This document shows positions 30,400-36,936 of a stretch of 36,936 bases of DNA, in pieces. The notes beneath the pieces were generated by a model. It ran no database searches, was not told where the DNA came from, and worked only from the letters and a program-made list of their open reading frames with translations. The stretch is from positions 1-36,936 of the forward strand of contig DJYJ01000020.1 of the NCBI GenBank assembly GCA_002450075.1, written 5' to 3'. Source of the stretch: Clostridiales bacterium UBA6981. Its GTDB lineage: Bacteria; Bacillota; Clostridia; Oscillospirales; Oscillospiraceae. Numbering within the stretch: position 1 is the first letter of the stretch; the number at the start of each line of letters is the position of its first letter. Position numbers and translations under genes: made by a program.

Positions 30400-32022
30400 T
30401 CAATTGCTCAAAACGGTGATGACGAGCGGATTGAGACCGGCGTTTCGGATCCGGTCGATCTCGGCCTCCATGATCGTCTGTCCCGCGGTGACGGTATCCC
30501 CCTCGCGGATCAGCGGCACAAGTCCCTTGCCGTTGAGGATGAAGCTGTCGATGCCGATCAAAAGCAGGATCTCCATGCCGTCCTCCGTCCGGAAGGTCAT
30601 GGCGTGGCCGGTGTCGGCGACCTCGGTGACCACGCCGTCGCACGGCGCCACGATATGGCCGCTCGCCGGCATGATGCCGATGCAGCTGCCAATAACGCCG
30701 GAGGAGAACATGATGTCGGGGATCTCCCGCATGGGGACGGTATCGCCGTCCACGGGGGCGGCAAGCGCCAGGGAGCCGATCCCCAGCTTTTCCATGGTCA
30801 GGGACTCGCCCGCGACGACATGTCTGGCCTTCTTCCGGCTGGCGCGGGCAAAGGCCGCGGCGCGCTGTCTCGCGCTCTCCTCGGCGGGGATCTCCGCCTC
30901 AAAGGCAAGCGACGACTCTTTGTAAAAGGCGTCTGTGATGAGATAGCCGCCGACATAGCTGATGATGAGCGCAAGCAGATAAAAGAGGATGCTCCGTCCG
31001 GGGCCGCCCTGTCCGGCCGTCATGACGAACGCGCCGAGCAGACCGGAGGGTCCCCACGTCGTGGAGGCCACCTGGGTGAGCATGATAAACGCGCCGCCGA
31101 AGCCCGCGCCGAGCCCGGCCGTGAGGAATGGCTTGCCGAGGGGAAGCGTGACGCCGTAGATCAGCGGCTCGCCCACGCCGAGAAAGCCCGCCGGCAGCGC
31201 CCCGGCGATCACAGCGCAGAGATCCTTGTTGCCGGCCTTTTTGGCCTTTTTCCACAGCGCGAGCGCCGCGCCGACCTGGCCCGCGCCGGCCATGGCGAGA
31301 GCCGGGTAGAGCGTGACGAAGCCCAGCTCCTGCAGCTGGACGCTGTACAGGGCGACAAGGCCGTGGTGCATGCCCGCCGCCACCAGCGGCAGAAACAGCG
31401 CCGCGGCAATATAGCCCGAAACGGCGCGAACCAGGATGTTCTCCGACAGGCACGCCCGCCCGAACAGCCAGACGACGCCGCTGGAGGCATAGCCGAACAG
31501 CGGCATGATGAACAAGATATAGGGGATCACACAGACCAGCATCGTGATCAGCGGCGTGAAGATCACATCGACGGACTTTGGCATGCCGACGCGGATCGCC
31601 TTTTCCACATAGGCGATCAGCAGCGCGCCCGCGATGACCGCCAGCACGCCGCCCTTGCCGCTGCAGAGCACGGACTCGAGCGGAACGGCCTGGTTATACA
31701 GCCCCAGGATCTCGGAGATCCGGTTGATCCCTTCGAGCGAGGTGATCATGCCGAGCATGCCGCCGAGGATGGGCGTGCCGCCGAAGCGCTCGGTCGCGCG
31801 GTAGCCCGCCCAGGCAGTCAGGTAGGTCATCATCGCGGTGTTGATCAGCGTCAGAACCTGATAGAGAAAGGACCACAGGCTGTTTTCCGTATAGTTCGGA
31901 ATCACCTGGGTAAGCAGAGAGGCAAAGCCTCCGCAAAGCCCCGCGCAGATAATGCCGGGCAGCATCGGGATGAAGATGTCCCCGATGATCCTCAGCACTT
32001 TTCGGATCTGAATGTTTTCCAT
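30400..32022 (-). CDS. PTS-like EIIC-EIIA protein lacking EIIB, EIIA active-site His replaced by Leu
   Basis: A 540-residue membrane protein. The EIIC domain (about 1-370) belongs to the glucose superfamily; GVGEPLIYGVTLPLGKPF matches MurP-like transporters of N-acetylmuramic acid type sugars. A Lys/Arg/Ala linker (about 375-400) leads to a Crr-type EIIA domain (about 405-540; VDGDTVPMREIPDIMFSSGV at its start). The usual EIIB domain with its phospho-cysteine is missing. In EIIA the helper His is kept (His473, TGHAMTF), but the phosphoacceptor position, 15 residues later, is Leu488 (LLLIGIDSF instead of VHFGID). The codon is TTG. A standard phosphotransfer route through this protein is thus impossible. 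It follows the phosphatase gene by 14 nt. It could be a sensor, or depend on EIIA/EIIB in trans. Confidence 0.88.
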   Translation of the reverse strand: MENIQIRKVLRIIGDIFIPMLPGIICAGLCGGFASLLTQVIPNYTENSLWSFLYQVLTLINTAMMTYLTAWAGYRATERFGGTPILGGMLGMITSLEGINRISEILGLYNQAVPLESVLCSGKGGVLAVIAGALLIAYVEKAIRVGMPKSVDVIFTPLITMLVCVIPYILFIMPLFGYASSGVVWLFGRACLSENILVRAVSGYIAAALFLPLVAAGMHHGLVALYSVQLQELGFVTLYPALAMAGAGQVGAALALWKKAKKAGNKDLCAVIAGALPAGFLGVGEPLIYGVTLPLGKPFLTAGLGAGFGGAFIMLTQVASTTWGPSGLLGAFVMTAGQGGPGRSILFYLLALIISYVGGYLITDAFYKESSLAFEAEIPAEESARQRAAAFARASRKKARHVVAGESLTMEKLGIGSLALAAPVDGDTVPMREIPDIMFSSGVIGSCIGIMPASGHIVAPCDGVVTEVADTGHAMTFRTEDGMEILLLIGIDSFILNGKGLVPLIREGDTVTAGQTIMEAEIDRIRNAGLNPLVITVLSN

Positions 32023-32036
32023 TGGATCTCTCTCCC

Positions 32037-33293
32037 TTATCCCTGGTAGCGGAAGCTCAGCATGGTGATGTCGTCAAACTGCTCCGCCTCGGCGGCAAAG
32101 CTGTCGATCTTCTCCATCATGGTCGCGAGCACGGTGTGCGTTTCCGCGTCCGGGTCGGCGTTGAGCGTATCGAGGATCCTGTCCGTCCCGAAAAGCCGGC
32201 CCTGGGGATCGGTCGCCTCGGCCACGCCGTCGGTATAGACAAAGAGACTGTCGCCCGGATGCATCTCAAACTCGCGTTCCTTGAAGACCACGCCCTCCAT
32301 GGTGCCGAGAGGGAGCGCGTGGCGGTATTTGATCAGCTCGTACTGCCCGCCTGCCCGGCACAGGATCGGGTGCTCGTGCCCGGCGTTGACCGCGACGCCC
32401 TTGCCCGTGGACAGATCAATCGAGGCGACCCACGCAGTGACGAAGAAATCCGACTCGTTCTTCGAGCAGATCTGGTTGTTGGTGGTGAACAGCGCCTCAG
32501 CCGGGGTCTGCCCGCCCTGCAGGTGCGTCTTGATCAGGATGCGGGAGATCATCATCAGCAGCGCGGCCGGAATTCCCTTGCCGGAGACGTCGGCCATGAC
32601 CAGCCCGACGTGGTCGTCGTCGATCATAAAGTAATCATAGAAATCGCCGCCCACCTCGCGCGCGGGCCGCATATAGGCATGCAGACTAAAGTTCTTCCCG
32701 CTGCAGAATTCGTCGAAATCCTGGGGGAGCTGGCTGGCCTGGATCTTTTTGGCCATGTCGAGCTCGGCGCCGATGCGCTCCTTTTCCGAGGTGACGCGCT
32801 TGATCTGCTCGATATACAGCACCGTCCGCGCGGAGAGCTTGGCAAAGGACTCGGCCAGGACCTCGATCTCGTCGCCGGTCTTATAGACGTCCTCCATCTG
32901 AAACTGGCGGTTCCGGACGCCGAGCGAGGCCACGCGACGGGTGATGGTGTTGAGCGGATCGATGATCCGGTTGGTGATGGAGGCCGCGAACGCCATCCCG
33001 GCCGCCACGATCGCGGCCACCGAGAGGATCAGGATGTTCCTCGCGTGGAACATCTCCCTGTGGAAGGTGGTGACGGCGCGGTTCTGAAGCCCGTTGTACT
33101 GTTCCTCCAGACCGTTGTCGACAAACACCTGCGCCTGCTCCTCGTAGATATCGCCTACCAGCCGCTCCACACGGGCCGACTGGAACAGATAGACCGCCGT
33201 ATAGGCCGCGATGATCAGCAGGATCGTGATCAGCAGCATGCTGAAGATCTTTCTGCGGATGCCGCCGCTGAAAAAATTGTTCGTTCTTCCCAT
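32037..33293 (-). CDS. Membrane RsbU/SpoIIE-type PP2C phosphatase with HAMP
   Basis: A 418-residue protein. Two membrane helices (about 16-37 and 86-106) enclose a small outer loop of about 48 residues. A HAMP domain (about 107-160) and coiled coil (to about 190) lead to a PP2C-like phosphatase domain (about 200-418). Metal-site motifs are GGDFYDYF, MADVSGKG, FVYTDGVAEA and EQFDDITML. Relatives dephosphorylate anti-anti-sigma (STAS) proteins in response to signals. No STAS or anti-sigma gene is seen nearby. AAGGAG lies 6 nt before the ATG at 33293; the open frame continues upstream without a start site. It is co-transcribed with the PTS-like gene. Confidence 0.91.
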   Translation of the reverse strand: MGRTNNFFSGGIRRKIFSMLLITILLIIAAYTAVYLFQSARVERLVGDIYEEQAQVFVDNGLEEQYNGLQNRAVTTFHREMFHARNILILSVAAIVAAGMAFAASITNRIIDPLNTITRRVASLGVRNRQFQMEDVYKTGDEIEVLAESFAKLSARTVLYIEQIKRVTSEKERIGAELDMAKKIQASQLPQDFDEFCSGKNFSLHAYMRPAREVGGDFYDYFMIDDDHVGLVMADVSGKGIPAALLMMISRILIKTHLQGGQTPAEALFTTNNQICSKNESDFFVTAWVASIDLSTGKGVAVNAGHEHPILCRAGGQYELIKYRHALPLGTMEGVVFKEREFEMHPGDSLFVYTDGVAEATDPQGRLFGTDRILDTLNADPDAETHTVLATMMEKIDSFAAEAEQFDDITMLSFRYQG

Positions 33294-33408
33294 GGTCTTC
33301 TCCTTGTGATGATCCGGAGTATACCGTAATTTTGCTTTAAATCTTATTTTACCGGGAAAACCGACCGAATTCAAGAAAAACCTTTCCTGTAAAGCCCGTA
33401 AAGCAAAA

Positions 33409-33435
33409 CTCCCCGCTCCTATACGGAGCGGGGAG
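33409..33435 (-). terminator. Terminator of pyrR-uraA
   Basis: CTCCCCGCTCC pairs with GGAGCGGGGAG across a 5-nt loop, followed on the minus strand by TTTTGCTTT. Confidence 0.85.
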
Positions 33436-33468
33436 CTGTTTTTCGGTTGGCTGACGACCGCGGAAAGA

Positions 33469-34839
33469 TCAGAACTTGCCGAGCGAGCCGGAGTTCTCTT
33501 CGTTGGGCATGTACTCGTCGCGCTTGCCGGGGAGGATGGCATTGAGGACGATGCCGACGATCGAGGCGATCGCGAGGCCGGACAGGGCGATGTTGACGTT
33601 GCCGATGGCGAAGGAGATCGCGCCGGCGGCGGAGAAGTTCACGCCCAGCGCCAGGCCGAGGATGACGGCCGCGACGATGACGTTGCGGGACTTCTGGAAG
33701 TCGGTGTGGTTCTCGACCATGTTGCGGACGCCGACCGCGGAGATCATGCCGTAGAGGATGATCGACACGCCGCCGATCGTGGCGGCGGGCATCGCGGTGA
33801 TCAGAGCCGCGAACTTCGGGCAGAAGGAGAGGAGGATGGCGAAGTAAGCCGCGATGCGGACGACCTTCGGGTCGTAGACCTTGGTCAGAATGAGGACGCC
33901 GGTGTTCTCGCCGTAGGTGGTGTTGGCCGGGGCGCCGAAGAGGGCGGCGATCGTGGTGCCGATGCCGTCGCCGATCAGCGTGCGGTGCAGGCCCGGATCC
34001 TCGATGAGGTTCTTTTCAATGGCGCCGCTGATGGCGGAGATGTCGCCGACGTGCTCCATCATCGTCGCGAAGGCGATCGGGACGATCATGATGATCGAGG
34101 AGACCAGCAGACCGGTGTTGACGCTGCCGGAGGAGAAGAGGCCGAAGACGGTGTTCTGCATGGCGACAGGCAGGCCGATCCAGGCGGCGTCCTTGACGCC
34201 GGAGAAGTCGACGTTGCCGGTGATCGCGGCGACCAGGTAGGAGGCGAGCACGCCCATCAGGATCGGGACGATCTTGATCATGCCCTTGCCCCAAATGTTG
34301 CAGACGATGACGACGACGATCGCGACCAGTGCGATCCACCAGTTGGTGGAGCAGTTGTTGATGGCGGACGGCGCGAGGATCAGGCCGATGGCGATGATGA
34401 TCGGGCCGGTGACGACGGGCGGGAAGAAGCGCATGACGTTCTTCGAGCCGAAAGCCTTGCAGATTCCCGCAAGGATGAGGTACAGAAGGCCGGCGCAGGC
34501 GACGCCGACGCAGGCGTAGGGAAGCGCCTCAGCCTGGGACAGCCCCAGCTCGGCGCCGGAGGCGACGACACCGAAGTAGCCGCCGAGGAAGGCGAAGGAG
34601 GAGCCGAGGAACACGGGGACCTTCTTGCCGGTGACCAGGTGCATGAACAGCGTGGCGAGGCCGGCGAAGAGCAGCGTCGCGGAGACGCTCAGACCGGTCA
34701 GAATCGGGACGAGCACGGTCGCGCCGAACATGGCGAAGAGGTGCTGCACACCGAGGACGAGCATTTTCGGCGTACCGAGCGTACGCGCGTCGTAGATCGG
34801 GCCGTCAACGGCCGCTTTTTTCTCTTTTCCCATTTTCAT
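33469..34839 (-). CDS. uraA: Uracil permease, NCS2 family
   Basis: A 456-residue transporter with about 14 hydrophobic segments. VLGVQHLFAMFGATVLVPILTG near the N-terminus, VPVFLGSSFAFLGGY and the motif GAPANTTYGENTGVL (about 297-311, with the substrate-binding Glu) are hallmarks of the uracil branch of the NCS2 family. It takes up uracil with protons. GGAAAGG lies 5 nt before the ATG. It follows pyrR by 46 nt, so it is controlled by the same attenuator. Confidence 0.94.
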   Translation of the reverse strand: MKMGKEKKAAVDGPIYDARTLGTPKMLVLGVQHLFAMFGATVLVPILTGLSVSATLLFAGLATLFMHLVTGKKVPVFLGSSFAFLGGYFGVVASGAELGLSQAEALPYACVGVACAGLLYLILAGICKAFGSKNVMRFFPPVVTGPIIIAIGLILAPSAINNCSTNWWIALVAIVVVIVCNIWGKGMIKIVPILMGVLASYLVAAITGNVDFSGVKDAAWIGLPVAMQNTVFGLFSSGSVNTGLLVSSIIMIVPIAFATMMEHVGDISAISGAIEKNLIEDPGLHRTLIGDGIGTTIAALFGAPANTTYGENTGVLILTKVYDPKVVRIAAYFAILLSFCPKFAALITAMPAATIGGVSIILYGMISAVGVRNMVENHTDFQKSRNVIVAAVILGLALGVNFSAAGAISFAIGNVNIALSGLAIASIVGIVLNAILPGKRDEYMPNEENSGSLGKF

Positions 34840-34885
34840 CTTTACCTTTCCAAATAAAATTAATGAAAATATATGGAAAGGGCGA

Positions 34886-35428
34886 TCACTCGCCCAGATC
34901 CATCAGATATACGCCCGTCTCGCCGTCGAACTCCGGCAGGCGGACCTCCACCAGCTCGCTGCGCGAGGTGGGGATGTTCTTGCCGACATAGTCGGGACGG
35001 ATGGGCAGCTCGCGGTGGCCGCGATCGATGAGCACGGCCAGCTGGATCGTCCGGGGACGGCCGAGCGAGAAGATCGCCTCGATCGCCGCGCGGGCGGTGC
35101 GGCCGGTGTAGATCACGTCGTCGCAGAGCACGACGTCGCGGTCGGTCACGTCGAAAGGCAGCGCGGCGCGTCTGGTCTCGGGCTGCTCGGCGACGTGGCT
35201 GAGATCGTCGCGGTAGAATCGGATGTCCAGACTGCCGCAGGGCACGTCCTTGTCCTCGATCTTATGGATGTTGCCGCGGATACGCTGGGCGAGCGGCTCG
35301 CCCCGGCGGCGGACGCCGACGAGGACGACGTTGTCCACGCCGCGGTTGTGCTCGTCGATCTCGTGGGAAATGCGCATGAGCGCGCGGCCCAGCGCCGCCT
35401 CGTCCATGATCTGTGCCTTGAGCTTCAC
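34886..35428 (-). CDS. pyrR: PyrR regulator / uracil phosphoribosyltransferase
   Basis: A 180-residue protein, the usual PyrR length. The PRPP loop is DVVLCDDVIYTGRTARAAI (about 96-114), and the N-terminus MKLKAQIMDEAALGRALMRI matches the family. PyrR binds pyr mRNA with UMP and promotes termination, and has uracil phosphoribosyltransferase activity. The start is GTG at 35428 (AAAGGAG 10 nt upstream); the frame extends further but covers the terminator. It sits directly after its own attenuator and before uraA. Confidence 0.95.
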   Translation of the reverse strand: MKLKAQIMDEAALGRALMRISHEIDEHNRGVDNVVLVGVRRRGEPLAQRIRGNIHKIEDKDVPCGSLDIRFYRDDLSHVAEQPETRRAALPFDVTDRDVVLCDDVIYTGRTARAAIEAIFSLGRPRTIQLAVLIDRGHRELPIRPDYVGKNIPTSRSELVEVRLPEFDGETGVYLMDLGE

Positions 35429-35452
35429 GGCCGTGTCACTCCTTTCCGGGCA

Positions 35453-35482
35453 ACAAAAAAGCTTTGCCTGATACCGGCAAAG
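35453..35482 (-). terminator. Attenuator terminator upstream of pyrR
   Basis: On the minus strand GCTTTGCC pairs with GGCAAAGC, followed by TTTTTTG, 25 nt before the pyrR GTG. Its location inside the leader, after a promoter at 35608-35580, marks it as the regulated terminator. Confidence 0.85.
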
Positions 35483-35542
35483 CACAACAAGATTTAGGGA
35501 TGCATCCGTGGCATCCGATCTATATGAGCGATTTTGCCGGTC

Positions 35543-35566
35543 TCTCGTACCGCGCTTAAAAATCTG
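35543..35566 (-). promoter_or_regulatory. Candidate PyrR-binding loop
   Basis: GCGGTACGAGAGACCGGCAA on the minus strand folds as CGGT/ACCG with an AGAGA-containing loop, similar to the known PyrR anti-antiterminator pattern (UCCAGAGAGGCU). It lies 60 nt upstream of the terminator. Confidence 0.45.
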
Positions 35567-35579
35567 TTTTCTGTGTGGG

Positions 35580-35608
35580 AGTATACGCGAGAAGGGGGGA
35601 AATTGCAA
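35580..35608 (-). promoter_or_regulatory. pyrR-uraA promoter
   Basis: On the minus strand TTGCAA (35608-35603), a 17-nt spacer and TATACT (35585-35580). The leader to pyrR is about 145 nt, enough for PyrR-controlled attenuation. Confidence 0.7.
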
Positions 35609-35710
35609 GCCTTTTTTCCGCATTTTTTTCAGTTCGTCGGAATTGCCGATTCCCCTCGCCGGCGCGCGTCATATTTTCCGTGAAACTTGACAAATCAGAC
35701 AAAACGAAAA

Positions 35711-35735
35711 CCGGCCAGGGCGTTGCCCTGGCCGG
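35711..35735 (-). terminator. Terminator of the sugar ABC ATPase gene
   Basis: CCGGCCAGGGC pairs perfectly with GCCCTGGCCGG across a 3-nt loop; on the minus strand it is followed by TTTTCGTTTTG. Confidence 0.9.
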
Positions 35736-35751
35736 AAATTCCTGCGGGAAA

Positions 35752-36933
35752 TCAGAACTCGAGGTTCTTGTCGGTCTCCTTGGAGAAGACGTGGGCGACC
35801 TTGCCGTCGAAGGTGAAGTGGACGGTGTCGCCGATGTTATAGTTGCCCTTCATGTCGATCGTCGGCACGATGATGATCACGTCGCGGCCGTCGGCATTGA
35901 CATGCAGGTGCACGCTCGAGCCCATCATTTCGCTCACGTCCACGCGCGCCGCGATGCCCTTGTCCGAAACGTCCGTGTGCTCCGGACGCACGCCCAGCGT
36001 GATCGCCTGAGACTGGACATCATTCTTGAGCAGACGCTCTTCCTTGTCCTCGCTCAGCTCGACCTTCAGTCCGCCGATCTCCACGAAGTACTTGCTGCCC
36101 TCGCGCGTGAGCTGCGCGTCAAAGAAGTTCATAACGGGCATGCCGATGAAGCCCGCGACGAACAGGTTCGCCGGATGGTTGAACACGTCCTGCGGCGTGC
36201 CGATCTGCTGGATGTAGCCGTCCTTCATGATGACGATCCGGTCGCCCAGCGTCATGGCCTCCGTCTGGTCGTGGGTGACGTACATGAACGTGGTGTTGAT
36301 CCTCTGGCGCAGCTTGATGATCTCCGCGCGCATCTCGTTACGGAGCTTGGCGTCCAGGTTCGAGAGCGGCTCGTCCATCAGCATCACCTTCGGGTCACGC
36401 ACGATCGCGCGGCCGATGGCCACACGCTGTCTCTGGCCGCCGGACAGGGCCTTGGGCTTACGCTCCAGGTACTGGGTAATATCGAGGATCTCCGCCGCCT
36501 CGCGCACCTTCTTGTCGATCTCGTCCTTCGGCGTGTGGCGCAGCTTCAGGGAAAAGGCCATGTTGTCATACACGGTCATGTGGGGGTAGAGCGCGTAGTT
36601 CTGGAACACCATCGCGATGTCGCGGTCCTTCGGCGCAACGTCGTTCATCAGCTTGCCGTCGATGTACAGCTCGCCGCCGGAGATCTCTTCCAGACCCGCG
36701 ACCATACGCAGCGTCGTCGACTTGCCGCAGCCGGAGGGGCCGACCAGGACGATGAATTCCTTGTCCTTGATGTCCAGGTTGAATTCCTGAACCGCAACGA
36801 CGCCCTCGTCCGTGATCTGGAGGTTGACTTTCTTCTTTTCCGGTTCGTCAGCCTTTTTCTTCTTGCTCTTCTTCTGCTCGCCGCTGATGAAGGGGTACAC
36901 TTTCTTGATGTTTACCAGTTTGACTTCTGCCAT
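35752..36933 (-). CDS. Carbohydrate ABC transporter ATPase (MsmX/UgpC type)
   Basis: A 393-residue ATPase of the multi-sugar importer group. Walker A is GPSGCGKST (65-73), signature LSGGQRQRVAIG, Walker B VMLMDEPLSNLD, H-loop YVTHDQTEA. The C-terminal regulatory (TOBE/MOP-like) domain spans about 245-393. Residues 15-44 form a Lys/Glu-rich insert (GEQKKSKKKKADEPEKKK) between the first strands, absent from B. subtilis MsmX but, as I recall, seen in other Clostridia. Such shared ATPases serve several sugar permeases. The start is 3 nt from the window edge; the upstream region is not visible. Confidence 0.93.
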   Translation of the reverse strand: MAEVKLVNIKKVYPFISGEQKKSKKKKADEPEKKKVNLQITDEGVVAVQEFNLDIKDKEFIVLVGPSGCGKSTTLRMVAGLEEISGGELYIDGKLMNDVAPKDRDIAMVFQNYALYPHMTVYDNMAFSLKLRHTPKDEIDKKVREAAEILDITQYLERKPKALSGGQRQRVAIGRAIVRDPKVMLMDEPLSNLDAKLRNEMRAEIIKLRQRINTTFMYVTHDQTEAMTLGDRIVIMKDGYIQQIGTPQDVFNHPANLFVAGFIGMPVMNFFDAQLTREGSKYFVEIGGLKVELSEDKEERLLKNDVQSQAITLGVRPEHTDVSDKGIAARVDVSEMMGSSVHLHVNADGRDVIIIVPTIDMKGNYNIGDTVHFTFDGKVAHVFSKETDKNLEF

Positions 36934-36936
36934 GTT

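Noticed and set aside
1..36936. tRNA and rRNA genes
   Set aside because: No cloverleaf or rRNA-like stretch was recognised on either strand by reading.

Overview
The window comes from a GC-rich, spore-forming member of the Clostridia, most like the Oscillospiraceae (Oscillibacter/Flavonifractor type). This rests on SpoIVB, WhiA and HPr kinase (Firmicutes markers), zinc-type L33 and L28, PyrR attenuation, purine-riboswitch control, several TTG/GTG starts, and many GC-rich palindromic repeats between genes. It is mostly chromosomal core, with two clear acquired pieces.

Layout. (a) 1-1995 is an AT-rich island on the minus strand: an XRE repressor followed, with no gap, by one protein fusing an ImmA/IrrE metallopeptidase to a Fic domain. 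Its right edge cuts off the C-terminus of the sporulation protease SpoIVB. (b) 2914-3669: truncated spoIVB and ruvX, separated by a 46-bp tandem repeat. (c) 4198-6615: rpmG-secE-nusG-rplK-rplA with promoter and terminator; rplJ/rplL do not follow. (d) 6680-11013: a secreted Pro/Thr-rich protein, a membrane M28 peptidase, endonuclease III, a REP cluster and an M32 carboxypeptidase. (e) 11097-12688: a small conserved HTH regulator divergent from an SPFH protein. (f) 12742-13256: two inverted copies of a three-hairpin element whose stems differ by compensating changes. (g) 13329-21989 (minus): hprK-murB-rapZ-whiA-dnaE, interrupted by a 1216-bp IS5-family element inserted in a CTAG-rich palindrome. 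(h) 22198-23506: rpmB and xpt. (i) 23544-28980: a guanine-type riboswitch and a BMP-family purine nucleoside ABC transporter operon. (j) 28988-30387: lysA. (k) 30400-33293 (minus): a membrane RsbU/SpoIIE-type phosphatase followed by a PTS-like EIIC-EIIA protein with no EIIB and with Leu at the EIIA phospho-histidine position. (l) 33409-35608 (minus): pyrR-uraA with its attenuation leader. (m) 35711-36933 (minus): an MsmX/UgpC-type sugar ABC ATPase.

Most notable are the XRE/ImmA-Fic module, which looks like a regulator-protease-toxin switch in two genes; the phosphatase plus phosphorylation-deficient PTS pair, which looks more like a signalling unit than a sugar uptake system; and the covarying three-hairpin element found downstream of two convergent genes. 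Purine (xpt, riboswitch, BMP transporter) and pyrimidine (pyrR, uraA) salvage are both represented. All calls are from reading sequence only; no database search was run.
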